DNA from: Phoronis australis
Lineage: Eukaryota > Phoronida > Phoronidae
Length of the DNA stretch: 64,000 nt
Direction: 5' to 3'
NCBI GenBank assembly: GCA_002633005.1
Contig: NMRA01000212.1
Location: 364,472-428,471, forward strand
Shown: one piece after another, positions 35,342 to 46,016 of the stretch
Position numbering within the stretch: the first letter of the stretch is position 1
How the letters are laid out: the number at the start of each line of letters is the position of its first letter
Translations under genes and position numbers: made by a program
Notes under the pieces: generated by a model
Told to the model about the DNA's origin: nothing
Database searches by the model: none
What the model saw: only the letters and a program-made list of their open reading frames with translations

Positions 35342-38300
35342 TTATTTTACATGTTGAGGTTTATTCTTGTAAAACCACATGAATGCAAACATCATTCCAG
35401 GTGGTCTCATCACAGCTTCATCCAGCACCCAGTCGTAACCTTTGTTAACGGGGATATCCACAACATCAATCAATTCACCCTCGTGGAGATTACCGCCCCC
35501 TTGTGACACTCTCATGTTATCTGTTACTTCTGCATAGAAAACAGTTGTTGTGGAACCAGATATTCCTATGCCAGACCTAAAACATTGACATGGAGAGCTG
35601 ACAATTTAAAAATGTACTTTCACACTCCTAACTATGCTAATGTATAGCAGGAAATCCATGACCATGCCATTTGAACATCATCTACTCTTACGTAAATGCT
35701 GCTGTATTCATTAGCAACTTATAAATGTGGAAACAAAACAATCTTTAATTCGGTGACCTTTGCACTAATGACGTATCTTGGGGGCTCATATAACCTACAT
35801 TATTTGGTGTTATTCCCCAACCCCACTGGACACAGCTGAGTGATTTGAGACGGATCATTTTCAACACAAAACTTTCTTAACAACATTTGGTAATTTTCAA
35901 CCTACTTCATACTCACATTGTCACTATATGTTGCGTTTCTAACTAATTTGGCCAAGCAACCACAGATATAAGGAATTAAGCCTGCAAGGTCCACTTTAAG
36001 AAATGCAAGAAAACATCCAGTAACTATGAGCTCAGTGAATGTCTTCCAAAATATTCCTAACTGCTATTGTGAACAGGACACAAGTGCAATTGTATAGTTA
36101 TACAAACTCGACTTCAATCACAAAAAACAACTTTTGATTTATACCACTTATAGTAGGTAAGTTATTCAAAATCGAGAAAACGTAAAGTCAAACTTAAGAC
36201 AAACTTGAGATCTCTTCCTTGAAATGCACTTGAGACAAATTTAAGGTCAAAAATTGACTGAAATTTAAGATTTGTCTTAGCTAAGTCAGTTTTCTTGGAA
36301 TGGACCCACGGTCTCTGGGAATAACAAGACGTAAGTTCTTTGCAAACCCAAAACTCCCTTCTGATTTGACTAAGGAACAAGACCTAATTTTATAGCAATA
36401 AGTAATCTAAATCAAAAGTTCGCATCTTAGACAGAACGGAGGAACGCAGGTTCAGAACAGCTTTAAATCACGCACTGACCTATACCCATCAATAATGATA
36501 ACGTGTTGCTTAAGTACTACAAATGCGGCCAGTCAGTATGGAAATTCTGTCCATCATAAAGATGTGACAAAAAAATTCCTAGTCAAAACAATGCCGTGCT
36601 TTGTTTAATTACCAGCTTCAAATCAATAAACCATCTTTTTGTCTTTAATTTAGATGACTTATCGGTTGTAAAATAGGTCTGGGCTGGACCCAGATTGGGT
36701 ATACTTGTAAGACTTGGGAAGAATTCACAATTTCTTATTGCTCACAAAATAAGTCTGGCCTCCAGCCATAACGGATTGCCAATTATTCTCAAACCCACAA
36801 ATCACCTCATATCTGACTGGAGAGACTTCCGAGACCAATTATTTAATTACAGTAAGTCGTCTAAATCAAAAGTTGATTTGTAGTGCTCTTTCACCTCTGA
36901 CATGATTTTTGACGCCAAATAATCCCACAAGACCGAAAGGCATGCACACGACAGAAGCTCTGACCCAGCAGCTAACACTCAAAACAATATTGCTGTCAAT
37001 AAAAAGCATAGTGCATCAATTGACTTGCCTGTACGTTGTTACTTTCTCTAGATTCTTCACTGGAACATCATAACCACACTCTTCTAATACCTCCTCTTTT
37101 GCTATAACGGCAAGTTCTTTGTCTTTATCAACAAGACCTGCGCAGAGTTCATGAGTTACACCACATGAGCCTGTGTACTGATTGGGGTCATAGGTCGACT
37201 CAAGGGCTGGCCGAGATTGTGCGTTGTAAATAGTGTTGACATAGACAGCTGGAATAAAGAGTGGGGGACTGAAACTTGAGAACATAGAGATGGGTTTACA
37301 CTAGCATAAATCTAAAATGCTTTAATTTAAAATATTTTTGCTATATCCTGTTCACACAACAAGTCTTAAATTGCCACAATGTTTAACGGAGTTGAATGGC
37401 AGTTGTTGCATGAAATGTCATAAGCTACATGCATTTAAATGATGTGACATCATTAGGTGCGTGTACGTACTAAGCGCTCTTTCTTTTTCACTAGAAAGAA
37501 GTATTTACCAGCAGAAATATTCCAGTTAAAATAATTTCCTTCCACGTAACTTAAAATGTTCTAGGTAAACCTATATTTACGACAGATTTGACCAAGAAAT
37601 GATTTACATGCCCGACATTTAATCTTTCTATTAATACGGAAATTCTGCAAGTTGAAACTCACCTGGCCTGAACTGTTTCACCACAACAAAACACCTTCGT
37701 GTTACATTAAATATGAGAATACACACTCTGAAAACAGATGGAGTGTAAAGTTGATATATGGCATTCATCAACATGGAATACTGATATATCACCCTACACA
37801 ACCTTACCAACTAACTATGACTGAATGACATGCTCATTACAATATCCCTATTACACTGTATTATTACACATTATCAGACGGATTGCCTCATTAAATTACA
37901 CTGGCACATGAGTTTCCAACTCCGCAAACCAATTTCCCCACTAGCAAACAATGTTTTCATAACAGTGTTGCAAAAAATCTGCACACAGGTGTGCAAGTGC
38001 AGAATTGACATTAACCACAGTCCCCATGTCCAATTCCGCTAGAGCAGTCTTGCTCTGACCTAAGGTGACTAGTGGCTGATTCCAAAGTGATTTGCCACTA
38101 AAATTCCACATAGTCTGAATACTGCATGTGCTCATACCGGTAATAATAAAAAAGTTATTATGTGCACACCTGTTTGTTTCCTACAAGTAATGAGCAAGTG
38201 TATGTGTCTGAATATGCATATCTTATACTAATGTCACAGGTACCACGAATGACATGCCATACTTTAGTTATTCATTCTTCACACAACATTTCACGTGAAA

Positions 38301-40417
38301 TTGCACATACACATTCTGGTTAACTAGCATGATTATTGCCCTGGGACATGTTTCTTTTTCTCTGGTTGCACTTTTCAGTGGTTGCACTCGATTTGCTACC
38401 ACCTGGCTTAGTGTGAAGGTTTGCTTGCAGGTGATCGTCATCAGGGACCAGTTGAGTGTTTTAGATGGTTTACCTGAATCAAGTGCAGCTTAAGGTTTTG
38501 AAGATGCAGGTTTGGAAGTTTGGTCAAATTTCTCCAACTCAAAACAGACAATAAATAATTACTTTGCTCAAGGTCCAAGCTGATTTTGTAGAAATTCCCT
38601 ATGACAACTCTGGGAAAAATGGCAAATTTACCTAAGTCCAAAATTATATATTTTTTATGAACTTCCATTAATTTGCATTTTCTAACTCTGAAATCGAGAA
38701 CATGTAATGTCTAGAATACGATAAATAAAGCAAAAGTCACCCATATCACAAATTTCAGAATCAAGGGAATTCAAGTTCTGGTTGGATTTTTAAATATCTC
38801 AAATTTCAAAGTATCTCCCAAATTGGAGAATTTTTACCATAGATCAGCCTTTGAAGTATTACAGTTATCCCTCATTCAATGACTTAACGAGACTGCAGGT
38901 TCTAAACATCTAATTACACGTGGCTCATTTGTTACATGATGTGCGCATTCTTTTGCCTGGTATGACAACATGCAGGCCAATTAACTATCACGCTTCAAAG
39001 AGTTACTGAAACTGTAATGCATTCAGACAGAATAAATTGTCTTAAATTAGGTTGAAGTTGGGTGATTTTGGTGATTCAAAAACTAAACACAATCAGCACT
39101 TGATGAAGAATTCAGAATTCTTATTGGTTTATCTTCAAACAGTTTAAGACTGATCTTTCATTTTCAACATCACAGCGCAGTCAGGCTAGATACGATCTTA
39201 ACAGAGATTAGACCAATTATCAAACAAAAGAGAGCTGTCCCTCCAACTATAAATACCACATTGGAGTTAATCAGTTGTGTAAGATACTTGCTATGCTGGT
39301 CAACCAGCCAACTCCTTCATTTACTATCCCATCCAACAAGTTAAAGTCAACAAGCAAACGCCCTAATGGCCATGCAAAATCTCATTTTCAATGTACTGTG
39401 TCATGTGAATGGATACTTTACGCATCGTGTGTCTCCACAGCCTCCCATGTCTTCTGTTTACCATTCTAAAACAAAAAACTGTAATACAGTCTTACACATA
39501 TTAATACAAGCTGCTCAAGGTTCAAAGAATTCACACTAGATGGAGCCTCATAATCATAAAATACAGATGAGAGCCTAAGTTTCAGTAAGACGAATCTTGA
39601 CTTTCCCGAACTGCTAACATACAAGGCCAAAAAGCAATATTAGACGGTTCTGGTCTTTTTTTTGAAAATTGAGTCAGTGGTGTGGTATTTTTCAGTTCCT
39701 CATTGTTTCATAAAAGAAAATCCAACCGAGAGCAGCAAAAATGATGCAATTTTTTTTCTCATCGCTAATCGTGATGTCTCAAACCTTGACCTAACCTTTG
39801 CTTATGTGCCTCTGCATAGCTTTTCAAAAACAAAAACAAAAACATGAGAGCTTGGTTGAAATTGATACGGCGGGTCTTCTTTTTTTCACTCGGTGAACGC
39901 ATGTCTCACAATGAGTTGGGTTACAGAACAGAACCAACTATGCTTTTTTGGACTAACCTGCAGTTATAACAATTTTTCTTATTAGGTATTTATGTGCAAA
40001 ATATTAATTCAAATGGTGCATACTCATTGCGTACGTTTCAACACTCTTACATATACGAGATAATTACACTTTAATAAAACAACAACCGTTTTTAATCGTG
40101 ACATGTTTCATGGTAACCTTCCTACATTTTCATGCAGACGTTTATTCTCAAAAAACCAGCTCAGAGCTGTAACTCTGTAGGCCCTACTCATTTTCATTGT
40201 ATATAGTTCTGAGCTGATTATTTGAGAATAAACATCTGAGGATGTGGAATAGTTCCCATAAACATGGCACAATTAAAAACGGTTGTTGTTTTTATTAAAA
40301 TACTATTGCCACTAATGTGGAAATTAGAGAATTCACCTGAGAGAAATTGATACGAAACGGCTTCACAAAAAGACCTTTTTCAAGCGACTCGACACTAACG
40401 TCCTTAATGTCTTCCAT
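35342..40417 (-). CDS. NUDT14: Uridine diphosphate glucose pyrophosphatase-like Nudix hydrolase
   Basis: Five exons join in phase to 214 residues: 40417-40337, 39465-39422, 37727-37663, 37248-37029 and 35576-35342 (TAA). The protein reads MEDIKDVSVESLEKG at the start, then FVVVKQFRPAVY, ELCAGLVDKD, a Nudix-type segment with EEVLEECGY at about residues 115-123, TTVFYAEVTDN and EGELIDVVDIPV. Length and order fit human NUDT14 (222 residues), which hydrolyses UDP-glucose and ADP-ribose. The two glutamates of the EExG metal site are present; the usual arginine of the Nudix box is E here. The fourth exon uses a GC donor (CAG/GCAAGT), otherwise a good splice site. The open frame runs upstream of the chosen ATG to a possible acceptor near 40497, so a longer N-terminus is possible. 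Confidence 0.9.
36150..36890 (-). repeat. Dispersed repeat copies in NUDT14-like intron
   Basis: Two pieces (about 36150-36470 and 36690-36890) carry the blocks TTTGCAAACCCA, GACCAATT(A/T)T, AAGTCGTCTAAATC or similar seen at 5460-5640 and 50740-50885. The family is old and its ends are not defined here. Confidence 0.45.
40070..40299. mobile_element. Fold-back element with Penelope-like termini
   Basis: Two arms of about 100 bases are inverted: TTTAATAAAACAACAACCG from the left matches the right end read on the other strand, and the match goes on through GTTTTTAAT, ACATGTTTCATGG, GTTTATTCTCAAA and CAGCTCAGA. The outermost ACAACAACCGTTTTTAA and ACATGTTTC strongly resemble the Penelope-like termini at 57190-57232. 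The right arm keeps CTGAGGA (40236-40242) but has TAAA in place of GAAA; the left arm (minus strand) keeps GAAACATGTC but a broken CTGA box. I infer two inverted terminal repeats of a related Penelope family without the coding part. Confidence 0.6.
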
Positions 40418-40708
40418 ATCGTTCTGTTCTTGATCTGGATCAGATTCACTACTTTGGAAGGAAATTGGAGTCTTAAAGCAATGGCCAGTAAACTGTAAAG
40501 AAAATATTGAATCTATAAGAAAATGTTAAGACTTAACAAGACTCTTGAAATACAGATACTAAATGAGACATACAGGGTAATTTCTACACAGGGTGCCAGC
40601 ACTGTATGAGGGGGCATTCTGGGCTTGGCTTTTCAGGTATCCATAGTGGTTAATAAAACAATAATCTCCTCACCTTGGACCATAAACCTTTTGATAAGCT
40701 GTGTTATA

Positions 40709-40825
40709 GTTACACAATCCAACTGGGACAGTTGTGTGACTAAAAGCACAAACAACTGCTTTAGTGACCTTGCATGTCAAATTCAAAAGGCCTGTTGTGT
40801 GTGAACAACACCCATGATTTACAAC
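40709..40825 (+). repeat. Dispersed repeat, copy B
   Basis: Matches the reverse complement of 5-130. It lies upstream of the NUDT14-like start. Beyond it, 40830-42880 shows no supported gene, only short open frames without domain or splice support. Confidence 0.7.
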
Positions 40826-42925
40826 CGTAAGCAAAATTCTAGGTACTAGGCAGACTACGGTACAGTACAGTACCGCAGGTTACCCCCTCCAAGTCAATCA
40901 CAGATATCTCTTGTTAAGTTTTAATTCCAGGCACCAGGGATTTCCAAATTCCAGACATCATTCCACTATTTTAAAGTGGTTGTAAACTTGCATTAACTGT
41001 CCAAACTTTGATAGACTCGTTCACTTCATTAAATCGAACGTCTAAACTAAGATAAGATTGATTACTGGGTTTGTCCTATAGTACTGACAGATCGTTATTC
41101 ACTGAGACATACTCAGTGCATAAAACGACCCGCCGTAGCAAGTCAATTTGTAGAGCCTGATCTCAAGCAGTACTGAACAGCATCTAGTTCTTTCAATTAG
41201 CCCCGACTGATATCGTCTCAGTCCAATTTCAGTTGATTGCACAAGCCAGCTGGGAGCAGTCAAACTATTTTTTTTGTGATACAAGACCGATTTATAGCAG
41301 CTTCAAATGCTTGCAGCCTTTTGTCCCACATCACAAATCGCACTCTCAGGTGCTGAAATATGTTAGTCCCAACTGAAAGGGTGATCAGCAAAAGCAAACA
41401 GCATTCACTTTGTTATTTTTCTGGCATTTTTTCTAGGAAAATGATCCTAACCTAACCTAGTTTCATAATCATAACCCAAGTACGTTAAAAAGGTACGTGT
41501 AGTTCCCACTATCACTCCCAGTAGCATGCTACTTAGCTGGTACTGCGGCGCACAACAAGGCCAACTCCTATTACCTAACTACATTCATCAATTTCAATGG
41601 ACCCAGACCCTGGACCTCAGGAATCAGGACGGGTTGGCGGGGGGCTAAGGAGTTCCTAAGAGAAAATCGAACCAAAACAAAACGGCGGGACATAGCCAAT
41701 CCCTCGAGAACTCAACATAAAGTACACAATTATCTATAATTGGCAAAAAAAGAGATTAGAACCGATTGATCTCTTCTGTCCCCTCCACACTGTACCGATG
41801 GATTTTCAGCTACTCTCTGCCTCCACACTGTACCAAGACGTCCTCTATTGTCAACTATCTAACTCATTCGGAACAGCGTGCGGAAATATACGGGATAATC
41901 CGGGTGTAACCGGAACGGAAACTTACGGAAATGGGCGAAGTTTAGCGTCACCGAAGTCAAAACAACAAGGCGTGCGTGTTGTTGTCGTCCAGATCTCTTA
42001 TTCTTGATGTTCTTACATGTTGTGTGATAAGGGATCGTAACACGTAAGCATGTTGTAAGACCGTTGAACATTTGTTCTTTCCATGTGCAGGAAAATCAAT
42101 CAAGTTGGATTCCGGAAAATGTGCGAAAAGCTCGTGTTGAGTTTATCTGATACTCTGTGTGATTTAAAGGGCCAACCCGGAGCCCGGAGGGTTCTTGATT
42201 ATATTTTTGACGGGGGTGCAGATGGAAATTTAAGATAGCCACCTGTTTAGGGAGCCGGGTAGAAAAAGGGAACATTTGAATGGAGCTTCTATGTAAAGGT
42301 CGCCGTTTCACGTGGTTATGTTCCAGAAGCGGATAATAGCACTTGTGCTAACGTTTCATTGTTAAAGCTCACCGACTTTTAAGATTATTACTACTACTAA
42401 GCACCACCGTTGACAACATATTGTGTGTGTGGCAAGTGCCGTGGTATCACATGTTATACTGAATCCAACTCTTTCCCTATCAGGCTTTCCAAGGAGTGGC
42501 ACATATACTATCACATTATTACCAATGCTGTAGTGGGGCGTAGGCACACGTAGGCGCAGCCAACCACCCTTTGGTATATAATTAGTGTACTGAGGTGATG
42601 ATGGAGGAGGTGTGTGAATTGTGACTAAGTGTGGACCAGGGGACGTGTCAGCAGGGGCCGGGTTTAAACCCCCTTTGGAATACAATAAAAATGCACCACC
42701 AGCACTGTACGTCACTCCTTTTAAAGTATAGCACCCTTTATAGGATTGGGTTAGGAGATTCTTAGACTGTGGCGAGTAAAGATCACATAAGCAGTTTTAT
42801 TGACCGTTATATATGATGCACCGAGTTATAAATTTTTTATTCCTGTTGGTAATGCTTTAATTATTCTATCTTGTATTGCAGTGTTTACATTCGTCATCCC
42901 CAAGGCTACATCTGAAGTGCATGCC

Positions 42926-44063
42926 ATGAGTCAACTGAAGTTGAGTGACCTACCAGGTGACGTCCTCATTCACATCCTATGTCTACTGACACCAACAGAA
43001 CTAGGGAGAGTTTCACAGACTTGCCAACGGCTTCATGATGTCGTTGCCCACACCAGCTGTATATGGAGGTGTATGTGTCTTAATTACTGCAACTTAAAGA
43101 ATGTGAGAGTTGATCGCTGTCAGGGATACTCATGGAAGGTAGGTTAATCCATTATCAGCTGTTGTGTACATGAAGTGAATACAGTTATTACAGCTTCTCT
43201 AAATTCACTGGAGACAGTACCTTTAATTAAAGGACCATATGCTGTGCTGCAGTTGTCTAGTAACAACAGTGAAAAAATAAAACAAAAATAAACACAACCA
43301 TTTTTGGATCCCGGAGTGTGCCCCTGATTAGTGAAAGTGATATTATAGATTATTTTAAATGATTCATATTTAGTAAATCGGTTGATCTGTTGTTACACTC
43401 TGCCTTAAAATACCCTCAATTCGGTAATTCCCGAGTGATAGGACCATCTGTACTGGTGATCTAGGATGTTACAAGGGGCCCCATTACAAATATCTCCCCT
43501 TAAATTTCAAGTCTAGAGAGCCATTTATCAAAAGAATATATCAATCTATAGTCTACTGCTAAATGTTCCTAGTAGTCATAACACACCCTGACAAACTGGC
43601 CTTTCGTTTACCCGATCCTCAAGGAGTTACTTTTGAAGTCATTGCTGACAGGACAGTTGCTTTGCATAGATCAGCAAATGCCTTGGTTTCATTATGCTGG
43701 CAGTTTTTGTACATATCTATGTACAAAGTGGAATGGATTTTTTTGATAAACCACAATTTATGGAGGAAAAATTTCCACTTCAGTCCTAAAACGTGTGGGG
43801 TGCGCTTTCCAAAATCCGCCTTTGATCTGATCGTATCACAAACAGTTTGTGAAACCATAAAAGTTCCCTTTGTTCAGTCATATTGCATTTGTATGTTTCA
43901 GGAATGCTGCCAACGGAGTTATGGTGCAAATGGCATCCGCAGACAGTGGTTTCAAGGCGAATTCAGTTCACCAAAGTCACTTAGTGAACTACCTCAAAAC
44001 GTGATGTGTTGTATGGATACAGAAACATGGGGAGAAATTTTTCGACTAGAGTTATTGCGATGA
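42926..44063 (+). CDS. FBXO48: Small F-box protein, FBXO48-like
   Basis: Two exons, 42926-43138 and 43902-44063, join in phase to 124 residues. The F-box fills about residues 3-45 (LSDLPGDVLIHILCLLTPTE, then RVSQTCQRLHDVV and IW). The rest aligns with human FBXO48: GYSWK, then RRQWFQGEFSSPKSL, then MDTETWGEIFRLELLR at the C-terminus (human has MDADTWGEILEAELER there). F-box proteins bind SKP1 and bring substrates to SCF ubiquitin ligases; the substrate of this one is not evident. The ATG chosen gives LSDLPGD near the N-terminus. The frame is open back to an acceptor at 42881, so the 5' part of this exon could be UTR or more coding sequence. A possible AATAAA lies at 45260-45265. Confidence 0.85.
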
Positions 44064-45727
44064 GATAAATTACGATACCATTTTAATTATTTAAACAAAT
44101 TTTTTTATCAAAAAGTGACACGCTGACCTTTTACTGAAAAAGCGCTCGTTATAATGACTGCTGTACCATTCAAGTCTTCTCCTTTTAACCATGAAATGTT
44201 TATCCTAAATTTTAGTGTATGACTTATTTCTTTATGAATCTGCCTCTGATCCTCTTGAAGCATTCAAGTGAAATTGATTTTTTCCGGACCGCAGTGAATC
44301 TACTGTCATTTTAAGTGAGCTGTGCTTATTAGGGTGTGTTATTAATTTAAATCACTGTGTCACTAACAGAGGTGCAATGTTGAGACGCTGGTTATACTGT
44401 GTCTCCCAAAGGTGGCGTTACTGTGGTGAAACAGTTCTGTTTTTACAGATATGAAGATACCTTTTCTTTTGGTTTCAAAAGTTAAGTACAAGGATTATTT
44501 CTGCATAAGTCCTAAGATATTATAAAATAACATCAGTGAATGAATTTATGTAAATATTGTTAAGTATGATTTCTGAAATTCAGCTATTCAGTATTTGTGA
44601 TGCAGCACTTGAAATTCAAGATTTTTTTAAATTTGTCAGTTTTATTTTTGACAAAACATCGATGTCATTATGTTAGAGCATCACCTGGGTGTAGGTACAA
44701 CAGAAATTGGTTTGCATTAAAATTTATTGTATTAGTTTTTTGGCTAAATTGAAACAAAGAGAATATCTTAAATGTCAGGTTTATTTTACAAAGTACAGCT
44801 GGAGTGATGTGAATCGGATGTCAATTCTAGTCCATGTTGGACAACGCAAGTTCAATGTAAAAATCTGTTGTATTAGATGTCGTGCTTTTCATTTTATGTT
44901 CTTGACATGTACTTTTAAATAGTTTTCATTTTATTGATTTACAAGTAAGTGCTTAACCTGTTTATTTATATGCGTCTGGGCAGTGCAGCAGTTTACGTCT
45001 ACTGCCAGACCAGGTGACTGGGATGTGCACCATGGTAAAGTCTTAGTCTTCTCTCTTGCAGTTTTGCATGGAGATGGTAATACATGTGCTGAATGATTGT
45101 AAATCAAAGTCTTTATGTATCCCTCAGAATTATAGTGCTTGCTAAAATAAGCATTTATAGTATGGTATGGTATGGTATGTTATGGATTTTATTATAAAAA
45201 TATATTTATACTCATTATTAGAGGTTTGCAGTTATAAGTTATCTGTTGAATTATTAAAAAATAAATGTATTTACAAGACTTGGCTATTTTCTTATACGTT
45301 GCAAATTTGTCTTCAGTTTCCATGGTGATCGATGGTACATGATGAAAGTAACAGGAAAGTTACCTTGCTGGCTCAGCTCCAGAGATAAAATGAAGGAGAT
45401 TTGTTGGACTTAATGTCCCAGAGATATTTATTTTAGCTGTTTCCACGAGAAAGTTATTACATTGTAATAACATACATAAGATATAAATATCCCGAGTTGC
45501 CCATCACTCGTACTATAAACGTTCCACATTCTGGGTAACACTATATTGACCAGCCTCAAACAGTAAGCTGCTGTACATACTGAAGTATCTGGCTTATCAT
45601 CACAACCATGTTGTGGGTGCAGAACAAAAGACAGATTGTATGTCAACACTGGCAAACACTGAAAATAATAACGGATTAACCAGGCTTACATTAATTTTAT
45701 AATGAATTGCTGCAAGTCGTACCCATC

Positions 45728-46016
45728 TACGTGAGATAGAAACAAACAATGATTGAAGTCCGCGTCTTCGTGTAATTCTCTCAAAAACAAAACGATGAAG
45801 TCGACTTCTTCGTGAATCTCTCTCAGACTAGCTAGAGGGATACATGCGGAGAATGATTGAAGCCGAATTCTTCGTGTGTGTCTCCCACACTTACAAGTGG
45901 GAATACATGCAGAGATTAATTGAAGTCCGTATCTTCATGCACCTCTCCTAGACTTAATAGTTGGGATACATGCGCAAAATAATTGAAGTTAGTGTCTTCA
46001 TATATCGTTCCCAGAC
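45728..46016 (-). repeat. 63-bp tandem copies of the last FIBP coding segment
   Basis: Read on the minus strand, unit 1 (46016-45954) is the functional end of [24 protein letters not shown] and the stop. Unit 2 (45953-45891) is also 63 bases, unit 3 (45890-45829) is 62, unit 4 (from 45828) is cut to about 40, and unit 5 runs to about 45728. Each shares GAAGA, ACTTCAAT and CGCATGTAT-like blocks. Unit 2 still translates as ERCMKIRTSI and ends in TAA at the same place; unit 3 ends with TAG. The copies lie downstream of the stop, presumably in the 3' UTR. Confidence 0.85.

Noticed and set aside
42362-42715. Minus-strand frame of 117 codons
   Set aside because: Proline-rich translation of low-complexity and repeat-like DNA, no recognisable domain, no splice or promoter support.
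43563-43901. Long open frame directly before FBXO48-like exon 2
   Set aside because: It is intron sequence in frame with the exon by chance; the acceptor at 43900-43901 and the family alignment place the exon start at 43902.
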